A stretch of DNA of 45,350 bases from a virus: IMG/VR virus record IMGVR_UViG_3300031841_004244, positions 1 to 45,350 of that record; one strand, written 5' to 3'. How positions within the stretch are numbered: the stretch's first letter is position 1; every line of letters begins with the position of its first letter. Under the pieces are notes generated by a model. The model ran no database searches, was not told the DNA's origin, and saw only the letters and a program-made list of their open reading frames with translations. The position numbers and the translations under genes were made by a program. This document shows, in pieces, positions 35,127 to 42,225 of this stretch.

Positions 35127-35860
35127 GCGTTGTAGATACTGTTGTCGCATACAAGTTTATCAAGATTCTCTCCACACCGTGGAAGAAGACTGACGCTTAT
35201 AAACTTGGCATCATTGATGATAAAGGCACAGTTCTCAAGAAACGAAAAGATCTAAAAACATCAAACGAGAAGAAGGCTTACACAATCTTTCATACTCTTT
35301 GTTGGAACATCAAGCGACTACTCGACAAATTGCCTCCAACAAGAACAAGACTCGGCTCTTTTGCAACTGCTTTATGGATGCTAAAAGAGTATCTTGATCT
35401 TTCAAGGCTTGATAGTCAAAAACTTTTTGAAACATCAGAAGATTACTTTAAAGCCAAGGGGCTTGACATTCGCATGAATCTTCTTGAAGGTGCCAAAAAG
35501 AAAAGAAAATTAAACAAAGGTAAATACGTTCTCAAAGCAGATGTCACTGAGGATGTGTTTATTGGCGATACAGTGATACTTGAAAACGATTCTTTTCCGA
35601 TTGCTGAGATTATGAATGTGCCATTGTATCAAATGATACATGAGAAAACAAAAAGAAAAGTCGTTGTGAGTGGTTATGAAATCAAGGAGCAGCCAGCCAA
35701 CAACATTGGTGGTGGCAATATTGCTGGTGCAGGCTATGGTGGACCAGACGATAAGGTTGCAGTTGATATGTCTGGTATTACTGGAAGTATAAATAGAAGA
35801 GAACGTAATCGCCAGTCTATGCAAAGTTTGACTGGTATAAACTATCCAAGAGGATCATAA
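35123..35860 (+). CDS. Conserved T4-like phage protein (245 aa)
   Basis: FIKILSTPWKKTDAYKLGIIDDKGTVLKKRKDLKTSNEKKAYTIFHTLCWNIKRLLDKLP is a long conserved stretch known from marine T4-like phages, usually next to the preceding gene. The middle contains a short beta module (GKYVLKADVTEDVFIGDTV). The C-terminus is Gly/Asn-rich (NNIGGGNIAGAGYGG), then basic. The role is unknown; a structural or assembly role is inferred from company and late promoter. Confidence 0.7.
   Translation: MSVVDTVVAYKFIKILSTPWKKTDAYKLGIIDDKGTVLKKRKDLKTSNEKKAYTIFHTLCWNIKRLLDKLPPTRTRLGSFATALWMLKEYLDLSRLDSQKLFETSEDYFKAKGLDIRMNLLEGAKKKRKLNKGKYVLKADVTEDVFIGDTVILENDSFPIAEIMNVPLYQMIHEKTKRKVVVSGYEIKEQPANNIGGGNIAGAGYGGPDDKVAVDMSGITGSINRRERNRQSMQSLTGINYPRGS
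35788..35795 (+). promoter_or_regulatory. T4-type late promoter (TATAAATA)
   Basis: Exact TATAAATA inside the end of the preceding gene, 66 bp before the ATG at 35862. The leader ends in AGAGGATC. Confidence 0.55.
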
Positions 35861-35861
35861 A

Positions 35862-36587
35862 ATGGGATTAAACTACAGACAACAAAGAAGTCTAGCCGAA
35901 TCAGTTGATCATGTTCTAGACCCACAAACAAACGAAGTTCACCTAAGTGAAGATTATAGAAACATTCGTGAAAAAGCATCTACTCGTGTTGGTTACCAAA
36001 TCAAGGCCGCTGGTGATGCTAACATGGATCTTCCAGATGATGTTATTGATTATGTTATTAACAACATCGCAATGACGGAAGAGGTTATGTCTATTGAGGA
36101 AGCGTATGATACAGCGATGAGACAATTGACCGAAAAACCGTTTGGTTTTGGTAGTAGACCTAGCCGAGGAGGAGGTTTTGGTATTCCTCCTGGTGGTGGT
36201 GGTCAAGAAGTAGATCCTGACGTTTCTCCCGGTGCTGCTGAACCAAAAAAGAAAAAATACAAACAAGATCCTCAATTTATTAGTGATCTTAAAAAATTGA
36301 TTAAAAAAGGTTGGAAAAAAATTAGAGATATCGGTGAGGATATCATAGACTTTATCCTAAAAACAGGAAAAAGTATTGATGATTGGCTAAACGAAAACAT
36401 TATTGATCCTATTCTTTCTGTGTTCTTTGAAGATTTGCCTGCTGATCCTGAAAAGCAAAGAGTCATGCGAACAGTTCTGAAAATTGCTTTGTCTTATCTC
36501 ATAGGCAAATGGATTCGAGGCGGAGGCGGCGGCGGCGGTACACCGACACCACCCCCACCGATCAATCCACCTTTCGGAGGCGGATAA
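35862..36587 (+). CDS. Probable internal head protein with capsid-targeting-like start (241 aa)
   Basis: The start MGLNYRQQRSLAES contains LAE. The first ~90 residues are acidic-helical (PDDVIDYVINNIAMTEEV). A Gly/Pro hinge (GGGFGIPPGGGG) comes next, then a basic amphipathic helical region (FISDLKKLIKKGWKKIRDIGEDIIDFILK) ending in a hydrophobic segment (VLKIALSYLIGKWI) and a Gly/Pro tail. The amphipathic stretch could bind membranes or DNA. No family is recognised. Confidence 0.58.
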   Translation: MGLNYRQQRSLAESVDHVLDPQTNEVHLSEDYRNIREKASTRVGYQIKAAGDANMDLPDDVIDYVINNIAMTEEVMSIEEAYDTAMRQLTEKPFGFGSRPSRGGGFGIPPGGGGQEVDPDVSPGAAEPKKKKYKQDPQFISDLKKLIKKGWKKIRDIGEDIIDFILKTGKSIDDWLNENIIDPILSVFFEDLPADPEKQRVMRTVLKIALSYLIGKWIRGGGGGGGTPTPPPPINPPFGGG

Positions 36588-36593
36588 TTAAAA

Positions 36594-36833
36594 ATGGTAT
36601 CTAAAAATCTTAGATATCTTTCAACAGTAAATAGTTTTGAAAATCCAACACAGGATCTTTCGGTTCTATTTTTTGATACACAAACACAAGAGTCGTTCGT
36701 AGAGGGTGACCTTACCGAAGATGAGATCGGTGAGGTCATTCTCAATGAAAGAAAATTGTTTCGTGGAAAATACAAACAACTACCAATAGGAAAACCAGAT
36801 ACGGCGAATACTTTTTATATTGAAAGAAAATAA
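36594..36833 (+). CDS. Unknown small protein (79 aa)
   Basis: ATG 6 bp after the previous stop. Mixed composition (VNSFENPTQDLSVLFFDTQTQESFVEGDLTEDEIGEVILNER), ending in a Lys/Tyr-rich part. A CGGAGGCGG sequence in the preceding gene can act as ribosome site. Lies between a head-protein candidate and a membrane protein. No family is recognised. Confidence 0.52.
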   Translation: MVSKNLRYLSTVNSFENPTQDLSVLFFDTQTQESFVEGDLTEDEIGEVILNERKLFRGKYKQLPIGKPDTANTFYIERK

Positions 36834-36857
36834 TCTGGTAATAGAGAGGTATTCGAT

Positions 36858-37307
36858 ATGCTTACAGCATTTTTAAATCCTGAGATGTTGTCCCTACTTA
36901 CGGGCAGTGTCACAGGATTTATCTTTAAGAGTCTGGCAGAAAAAAGACAGCAAGAGCAAGATCGCTTTATGCGTTTGCTTGAAGCACAAAAAGCAAGTGA
37001 TGATAGTGCCGACAAGGCAGCCGCAAGAGTTAGTATTTCTGCGGGTAAATGGGTAAGAAGATTGATCGTTATCTGCATTCTTTTCGCTACTATCGTAGCC
37101 CCTTTTATTATAGCGTTTTCAGATGGTATCACCACTGTTGTTGAACATACCGAAACAGTCTATGATTGGTGGGATCTGTTCAAAATGTTCCCGCATGAAA
37201 CAACACTCTACACCGAAGTGGATGGTTTCTTATTTACACCAGAGAATAGAAACATCCTAGTAACAATCGTAGGATTTTATTTCGGCCAAGCAGTAAAAGG
37301 CAAATAA
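36858..37307 (+). CDS. Holin-like membrane protein (149 aa)
   Basis: Weak N-terminal hydrophobic part (FLNPEMLSLLTGSVTGFIF), a charged helix (AEKRQQEQDRFMRLLEAQ), a strong transmembrane helix (KWVRRLIVICILFATIVAPFIIAFSDG, about 65-90) and a hydrophobic C-terminal end (NILVTIVGFYFGQAVKG). The order helix, RR, TM, then a second TM near the end resembles the 3TM holin-like proteins of marine T4-like phages. The assignment is tentative. AGAGAGGT precedes the ATG. Confidence 0.55.
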   Translation: MLTAFLNPEMLSLLTGSVTGFIFKSLAEKRQQEQDRFMRLLEAQKASDDSADKAAARVSISAGKWVRRLIVICILFATIVAPFIIAFSDGITTVVEHTETVYDWWDLFKMFPHETTLYTEVDGFLFTPENRNILVTIVGFYFGQAVKGK

Positions 37308-37310
37308 ATA
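37303..37310 (+). promoter_or_regulatory. Late-type promoter box (AATAAATA)
   Basis: AATAAATACT, one mismatch from TATAAATA, overlaps the preceding stop and lies 24 bp before the lipoprotein ATG at 37334. Confidence 0.4.
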
Positions 37311-37333
37311 CTTTTGTGAAAAGGAGTTATATT

Positions 37334-37546
37334 ATGAAAAATGTTTGTTTGTCTTTAATCGCTTTGATGTGTTTCGGGTGTAGTTCGACACAAAAAAGTC
37401 CATTCATTTCAGTTAACGATGTGACTGATGAAACACCCGCAGATCAACTGGTGAGAGATGAAGATGGTCTTGGTGCTGGTGATGCTTTTGGTTGGCTAAC
37501 TTTACAGGACATGGAGAAAAAAAAACTTCTGGATTACTTCAAGTAA
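37334..37546 (+). CDS. Small lipoprotein (70 aa)
   Basis: Start MKNVCLSLIALMCFGCSS: basic N-terminus, hydrophobic core and a lipobox-like CFGC (Cys16). The mature domain is acidic (DVTDETPADQLVRDEDG). A GTG 18 bp upstream is in frame but AAGGAG supports the ATG at 37334. The coding end holds a nine-A run in the codons for EKKK, followed by an overlapping frame for a membrane segment. An outer-membrane spanin or exclusion lipoprotein are possibilities. Confidence 0.65.
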   Translation: MKNVCLSLIALMCFGCSSTQKSPFISVNDVTDETPADQLVRDEDGLGAGDAFGWLTLQDMEKKKLLDYFK

Positions 37547-37716
37547 ATTCAGAACAACAGAATGAGAATGAGCAGGTCAGATATAATTGGCCTGCTATTT
37601 TTTTGTATGCTGCTCTTTGCATAGTTTGTGCGTACACAGTTATTCGTGAGTTCATAGAGCCAATGTATAAACGCCGAACTATGTATGAACAAAACCAACA
37701 AAAAACCAAAAAATAA
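37492..37716 (+). CDS. Overlapping membrane-segment frame, possibly reached by -1 frameshift
   Basis: In the -1 frame relative to the lipoprotein, an open stretch ends at 37716 and encodes YNWPAIFLYAALCIVCAYTVIREF, a convincing transmembrane helix, plus a basic tail. It has no ATG; only a TTG at 37492 without ribosome site. The frames overlap at GAG AAA AAA AAA C (37512-37524), a slippery sequence for -1 shifting. A terminator (37571-37604) lies inside it. It may be a frameshift extension, a degraded gene, or the effect of an A-run length error. Confidence 0.35.
   Translation: MANFTGHGEKKTSGLLQVNSEQQNENEQVRYNWPAIFLYAALCIVCAYTVIREFIEPMYKRRTMYEQNQQKTKK
37571..37604 (+). terminator. Rho-independent terminator
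   Basis: AGCAGGTC (37571-37578) pairs GGCCTGCT (37589-37596) with one T-G, loop of 10 nt, followed by ATTTTTTT. It lies 25 bp after the lipoprotein stop and insulates the primase operon. Confidence 0.75.
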
Positions 37717-37768
37717 GAATTTTGTTTCCTAACTCCAAAACCATAATAAAAACCAACTTAAAATAGAT

Positions 37769-37796
37769 TTGACAAGACTCTTCTAATTGCTATACT
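37769..37796 (+). promoter_or_regulatory. Strong sigma70-like promoter abutting the primase start (TTGACA-N16-TATACT)
   Basis: Consensus TTGACA (37769-37774), 16-bp spacer, TATACT (37791-37796). Initiation 7 bp on is the A of the primase ATG at 37803. There is no Shine-Dalgarno, so the mRNA should be leaderless. Confidence 0.8.
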
Positions 37797-37802
37797 TCTC
37801 TC

Positions 37803-38786
37803 ATGTCTATCTTTACTGACAAAAACTATATCAATCGTTTGTCACCTAACTTGCAACTGTTCTCATGGAAAAAAGACGATCTAGCAAACTGTAGGTGTCC
37901 TGTCTGTGGTGACTCTAGCAAAAACAAAAGAAAAGCAAGAGGTTACTTCTATCGAAAAGCAAACAACATGTACTACAAGTGCCACAACTGCGATTTCGGT
38001 TGTTCGCTTGGCAACATGATTAAACGTCTTTCGCCTTCTCTGTTCAAAGAGTATCGTCTTGAAAACTACAGAGCGGGTGAAGTGAACAAGCCAAATGTTT
38101 CGAAGCCAGAGTTCAAGTTTGAGCCTGTGAAACTTAGAAAGAAGATAGGGGTTCCGATACAAGACTCCCTTCTTTCAGTTTCGTTTCTTCAAGCAAGAAG
38201 AATCCCAGAGAATCTATACTCAAAGTTTCGTTTTTCTGAGTGCTTTATTGATGATGTGAAGAAGGTCAATACTGATATTTCTGTTGGCTCAGAGAGTCGT
38301 ATTTTAATTCCTGTTTATGATGAAAAGAAAAATTTGATTGGCGTTCAAGGCAGAGCGATGAATGGTGAAAAGCCAAAGTACATCACAATCAAAACAGATG
38401 GTTATCAAGATCAATTGATCTATGGCTTAGATTCTGTAAACGATCAGAAGACGGTCTGTGTGTTTGAGGGTCCGATTGACTCTATGTTCATACCCAATTC
38501 TGTTGCTGTTCTAGGAGCGAATCTAAAGGGGGTAGTAGAGAAATTTAGTGACTGTGTGTTCTGTTTTGACAATGAACCAAGAAACAAACAAATCGTGAGT
38601 AAGATGCAAGAAGCGATTGATCTTGGCGAAAAAGTTTGTATCTGGCCAGAGAGTCTTAAGATAAAAGATATCAATGACATGATAGTGTCTGGAATGACTG
38701 TAGAAATGATTCAGAACATTATCGAGTTGAACACATTCAGCGGCAATGCTGCAAGATTGAAATTTGTAAAGTGGAGAAAAGCATGA
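37803..38786 (+). CDS. 61: DNA primase, T4 gp61-like (DnaG type, 327 aa)
   Basis: Makes RNA primers for lagging-strand synthesis. The N-terminal zinc ribbon is C32-PV-C35 with YYKC60-HN-C63. The TOPRIM domain shows VFEGPIDSM (catalytic Glu about residue 221), CFDNEPRNK (about 254) and KDINDMI (about 288). T4 gp61 is 342 aa, so it is full length. It heads the operon primase-thyX-nrdJ from a consensus promoter that gives a leaderless message. No partner helicase (gp41) lies in the window. Confidence 0.88.
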   Translation: MSIFTDKNYINRLSPNLQLFSWKKDDLANCRCPVCGDSSKNKRKARGYFYRKANNMYYKCHNCDFGCSLGNMIKRLSPSLFKEYRLENYRAGEVNKPNVSKPEFKFEPVKLRKKIGVPIQDSLLSVSFLQARRIPENLYSKFRFSECFIDDVKKVNTDISVGSESRILIPVYDEKKNLIGVQGRAMNGEKPKYITIKTDGYQDQLIYGLDSVNDQKTVCVFEGPIDSMFIPNSVAVLGANLKGVVEKFSDCVFCFDNEPRNKQIVSKMQEAIDLGEKVCIWPESLKIKDINDMIVSGMTVEMIQNIIELNTFSGNAARLKFVKWRKA

Positions 38787-39511
38787 ATGTATTAGACAAA
38801 GGACATGTTGAATATGTCGATCACATGGGAAGTGACTTGATGGTTGTTAACGCAGCCAGAGTTTCGTTTAGCAGTGAGAGTGAATGGGGGCTTGACTACG
38901 ATGCAATCGAACGTTTAAAAAGTTCACCATACAACAAAGATGATGTTCGAAAACTAAAAGAGAAAGATGAAAAACTAATTCGTTATCTTGCAAAGCACCA
39001 GCACTGGACTCCGTTTGCTCATCCGCAGATTACGCTAAGAATCAAAGCCCCTGTGTCGATTCGAACACAACTTTTTAAACACAAAGTTGGCTTCACAGAA
39101 AATGAAATCAGCAGACGATATGTTTCGTATGAACCTGAGTTTTACCACCCTGAGTGGAGAAGTAAACCAACAGATGGTGCGAAACAGGGCAGTGATGATT
39201 TTGTAACTGAGGAAGCCAAAACAAATTTATATGATGCTATTTACAGAGAGTCATGTGAAAAGGCTCTTCATGTTTATAACACATTGATTGAAAAGGGTAT
39301 TGCACCTGAGCAAGCAAGATTTGTTTTGCCGCAGGGTATGTACACAGAATGGTACTGGACAGGATCACTTGCTGCGTATGCTCGTGTTGTTCGTCAAAGA
39401 GATGATTCTCACGCACAATGGGAAGTTCGTGAGTATGCAAAAGCAATCTCAAGTTCAATTGAAAATCTTTTTCCTGTATCATGGAAATACCTTACTGCCA
39501 ACAATAAATAA
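38783..39511 (+). CDS. thyX: Flavin-dependent thymidylate synthase ThyX (242 aa)
   Basis: Makes dTMP from dUMP using FAD and methylene-tetrahydrofolate. WTPFAHPQITLRIKAPVSIRTQLFKHKVGFTENEISRRY covers the substrate- and FAD-binding core. The usual RHRx7S motif is here KHKVGFTENEIS, a form I recall from marine phages. The end QARFVLPQGMYTEWYWTGSLAAYARVVRQRDDSHAQWEVREYA is typical. The ATG at 38783 is in ATGA overlap with the primase. It receives dUMP from the phage dUTPase. Confidence 0.93.
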   Translation: MNVLDKGHVEYVDHMGSDLMVVNAARVSFSSESEWGLDYDAIERLKSSPYNKDDVRKLKEKDEKLIRYLAKHQHWTPFAHPQITLRIKAPVSIRTQLFKHKVGFTENEISRRYVSYEPEFYHPEWRSKPTDGAKQGSDDFVTEEAKTNLYDAIYRESCEKALHVYNTLIEKGIAPEQARFVLPQGMYTEWYWTGSLAAYARVVRQRDDSHAQWEVREYAKAISSSIENLFPVSWKYLTANNK

Positions 39512-39545
39512 AATCACACAACCAAACAATGAAGGAAAAAAATAA

Positions 39546-41468
39546 ATGAATCTACCAACACCGTATCAAGACTTTATTCACCTTTCTCGATACTCAAGAT
39601 GGCTTGAGAACGAAGATCGCAGAGAAAGTTGGGATGAAACTGTAAATCGTTTTATCGAATTTTTTGAAAATCACATTTCTGAAAATCATAGTGATTTTAA
39701 TTTTTCGAGGCATCGTGAAGCGATTCGCAAGTCTATACTTGGTCTTGAGGTAATGCCTTCGATGCGTGCATTGATGACGGCTGGACCTGCGTTGCTTCGT
39801 GATTCTGTTGCAGGCTATAACTGTTCATATCTTCATATCAATAAACCAAAATGTTTTGACGAGATGATGTACATTCTCATGTGTGGTACAGGAGTTGGAT
39901 TTAGTGTTGAAAGAAACTTTGTTGAAAAATTACCAACAATTGCAGAAGACTTTACTGAGAGCGAAACTACAATTGTCGTTGCGGATTCTAAAATTGGCTG
40001 GGCAAAAGCCTATCGAGAACTCATCTCGCTACTTATTGGAGGTCAGGTGCCAAAGTGGGACTTATCAAAGATTCGTCCTGCTGGGGCAAGACTTCGAACC
40101 TTTGGTGGACGAGCGTCGGGTCCTAAACCTTTGGATGAACTTTTCCACTTTACCGTTGACATCTTCAAAAAAGCAGCAGGTCGCAAACTCACTTCCATTG
40201 AATGCCACGACATATGCTGTAAAATTGCTGAAATCGTAGTTGTCGGTGGTGTTCGTCGATCTGCTTTGATCTCTTTGTCAGATCTTACTGATGATCGAAT
40301 GCGTCACGCAAAAAGTGGCAACTGGTGGGGAACAGAGCCACAAAGGGCATTAGCAAACAACTCTGCTTGTTATAAATCAAAACCAGAGATTGGTACTTTT
40401 ATGGATGAGTGGAACTCTTTGTACCGTTCAAAGAGTGGTGAACGGGGTATCTTTAATCGTCAGGCGGCCAAGAATCAAGTCGAAAGTATCGGTGATGATC
40501 GACGAGATTCCAATTATGACTTCGGTACAAACCCATGCTCAGAAATTATTCTTCGTGATAAAGAGTTTTGTAACCTCTCTGAGGTTGTTGTTCGTGCAGA
40601 TGACACACTTGAAACTTTGAGAGAAAAGGTTCGTGTTGCAACAATTATTGGAACGATCCAATCTACGCTGACAAACTTTAGGTATCTTTCAAGTGATTGG
40701 AAAAACAACTGCGAAGAAGAAAGACTTCTTGGTGTTTCTCTTACTGGTATTATGGACTGCTCAATTCTAAATGGTGAGCATCCTGATCTTCGTGATGTTT
40801 TATCTGAACTCAAAGATGTTGCAATCAAAACAAATAAAAAGGTTGCAAAAGATCTGGGTATTCCTGCGTCTGCTGCAATCACTTGCGTCAAGCCTTCTGG
40901 CACAGTTTCGCAACTCGTTGATGCTGCTTCGGGTATTCATGCACGACACAGCAAGCACTACATTCGCACTGTTCGTGCAGACAATAAAGATCCATTGTGT
41001 GACTTTATGAAGCAAAAAGGATTCAAGAGTGAGCCTTGTGCTATGAAAGGTGACAAGGTTACTGTTTTCTCATTCCCCATTGAATCACCAGACAACGCAA
41101 CTGTTCGTGAAGATCAAAATGCGATTGAACAACTTGAACTTTGGTTGATCTATCAAAGATATTGGTGTGAACACAAGCCATCTATCACTGTTTCTGTTCG
41201 TGAGCATGAGTGGATGGATGTTGGCGCTTGGGTTTATAAGCACTTCGATGAAATTTCAGGCATCTCTTTCTTGCCATACAGCGAGCATACTTATGCACAA
41301 GCACCATACCAAGAGTGTTCAAAAGAAGAGTATGAAGCATTGTTGGCTGAAACACCTACCAATATTGATTGGTCAGAACTACAAGACTTTGAAAAAGAGG
41401 ACAACACTGCTGGCAGTCAAACATATGCTTGCTCTGGCGACTCTTGTGAAGTCGTAGATTTGACTTGA
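39546..41468 (+). CDS. nrdJ: Adenosylcobalamin-dependent (class II) ribonucleotide reductase (640 aa)
   Basis: Monomeric B12-dependent reductase of the Lactobacillus RTPR type; reduces ribonucleoside triphosphates. The N-terminal AGYNCSYLHINKP Cys (about 94), the thiyl-radical site NPCSEI (Cys331) with partner EFCNLSEV (Cys342), a CGTGVGFSVE loop, VKPSGTVSQL, and the C-terminal CSGDSC thiol pair (about 629-634) are all present. It works with no R2 subunit and in air or without it, but needs host cobalamin. An AATAAATA box lies in the 34-bp gap upstream, and GAAGGAAAA is the ribosome site. Confidence 0.94.
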   Translation: MNLPTPYQDFIHLSRYSRWLENEDRRESWDETVNRFIEFFENHISENHSDFNFSRHREAIRKSILGLEVMPSMRALMTAGPALLRDSVAGYNCSYLHINKPKCFDEMMYILMCGTGVGFSVERNFVEKLPTIAEDFTESETTIVVADSKIGWAKAYRELISLLIGGQVPKWDLSKIRPAGARLRTFGGRASGPKPLDELFHFTVDIFKKAAGRKLTSIECHDICCKIAEIVVVGGVRRSALISLSDLTDDRMRHAKSGNWWGTEPQRALANNSACYKSKPEIGTFMDEWNSLYRSKSGERGIFNRQAAKNQVESIGDDRRDSNYDFGTNPCSEIILRDKEFCNLSEVVVRADDTLETLREKVRVATIIGTIQSTLTNFRYLSSDWKNNCEEERLLGVSLTGIMDCSILNGEHPDLRDVLSELKDVAIKTNKKVAKDLGIPASAAITCVKPSGTVSQLVDAASGIHARHSKHYIRTVRADNKDPLCDFMKQKGFKSEPCAMKGDKVTVFSFPIESPDNATVREDQNAIEQLELWLIYQRYWCEHKPSITVSVREHEWMDVGAWVYKHFDEISGISFLPYSEHTYAQAPYQECSKEEYEALLAETPTNIDWSELQDFEKEDNTAGSQTYACSGDSCEVVDLT

Positions 41469-41492
41469 CATTTATTTTTTACCCTGTATAGT
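41465..41492 (+). promoter_or_regulatory. Sigma70-like promoter abutting the HNH gene (TTGACA-N16-TATAGT)
   Basis: TTGACA (41465-41470) and TATAGT (41487-41492), 16-bp spacer, overlapping the reductase stop. Expected +1 is 41499-41500, one or two bases before the ATG at 41501; no ribosome site is present. Confidence 0.75.
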
Positions 41493-41500
41493 TGATTCTG

Positions 41501-41872
41501 ATGAGAAAAGTTTGTCGCACATGCAAGCGAAAAAGAAACGTCAATAAGTTTGCGTTTGCTGGCGTTCCTAGCGAAAAGAAATATCGTCGCACCCAATGTA
41601 AGGACTGCGACAATAAACTTCGCAAAGAAAGAATTATGAAAACGAAGCAACAATACATCGAATACAAAAAAACATGTACTTGTTCTCGTTGTGGCTACAG
41701 CGACTATAGAGCCTTGCAGTTTCATCATCTCCGTGACAAGAAACACAATGTTTCGGATATGGTGAACTCAGGCTTTTCTTTTGGTGCAATTATGGAAGAA
41801 ATCAATAAGTGTGAAGTAGTTTGTGCAAACTGTCACCAGATTGAACATTTAATGGAAAGTAAAGAACAATGA
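41501..41872 (+). CDS. HNH-family endonuclease-like protein (123 aa)
   Basis: Paired zinc cysteines at the N-terminus (CRTCKRKRNVNKF, RRTQCKDC) and again before the core (CTCSRCGYSDYRALQFHHL), then EVVCANCHQIEH, which together give an HNH/treble-clef nuclease layout (HH of FHHL and the final H). The start at 41501 follows from the promoter; earlier in-frame TTG/CTG codons are less likely. It may be a homing-type nuclease or a host-DNA nuclease. It sits between nrdJ and RNase H with its own promoter and ATGA coupling downstream. Confidence 0.75.
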   Translation: MRKVCRTCKRKRNVNKFAFAGVPSEKKYRRTQCKDCDNKLRKERIMKTKQQYIEYKKTCTCSRCGYSDYRALQFHHLRDKKHNVSDMVNSGFSFGAIMEEINKCEVVCANCHQIEHLMESKEQ

Positions 41873-42225
41873 GAAAGTATGGTATCTGGATTGAAAGTCT
41901 TCAAACTTGGGTAAAAGAAACCTATGTGAGAAATGAGAGAACCAAAAAATATCAACCAGTCTACAGTTTGTTTGCCACTCTTGATGAAGCCAATGCTGCT
42001 GCTGACGAGATTGATTGGGAGCCAGTTAATCTCAAAAGAAAGTCTTGGAAGAAAATGAATCGATATGTCGGTAAAAAATTTACAGGCGATGACTGTGGTT
42101 CACCAATTCAGAAATACACAAAGAAGCGAAGACAAAAGGTTGAAGAAAGTACCAACCTTGAAAATCTTGAACCAGGATTTACTCAAAGAAACTTTGATGA
42201 AAATATGAAAAGGACTGCAAAATGA
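41869..42225 (+). CDS. Unknown basic protein (118 aa)
   Basis: ATGA overlaps on both sides. The first half is mixed alpha-beta with many Trp (YGIWIESLQTWVKETYVRN; DEIDWEPVNLKRKSWKKM), the second half basic (YTKKRRQKVEE). It is probably cotranscribed with RNase H. No family is recognised. Confidence 0.6.
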   Translation: MRKYGIWIESLQTWVKETYVRNERTKKYQPVYSLFATLDEANAAADEIDWEPVNLKRKSWKKMNRYVGKKFTGDDCGSPIQKYTKKRRQKVEESTNLENLEPGFTQRNFDENMKRTAK

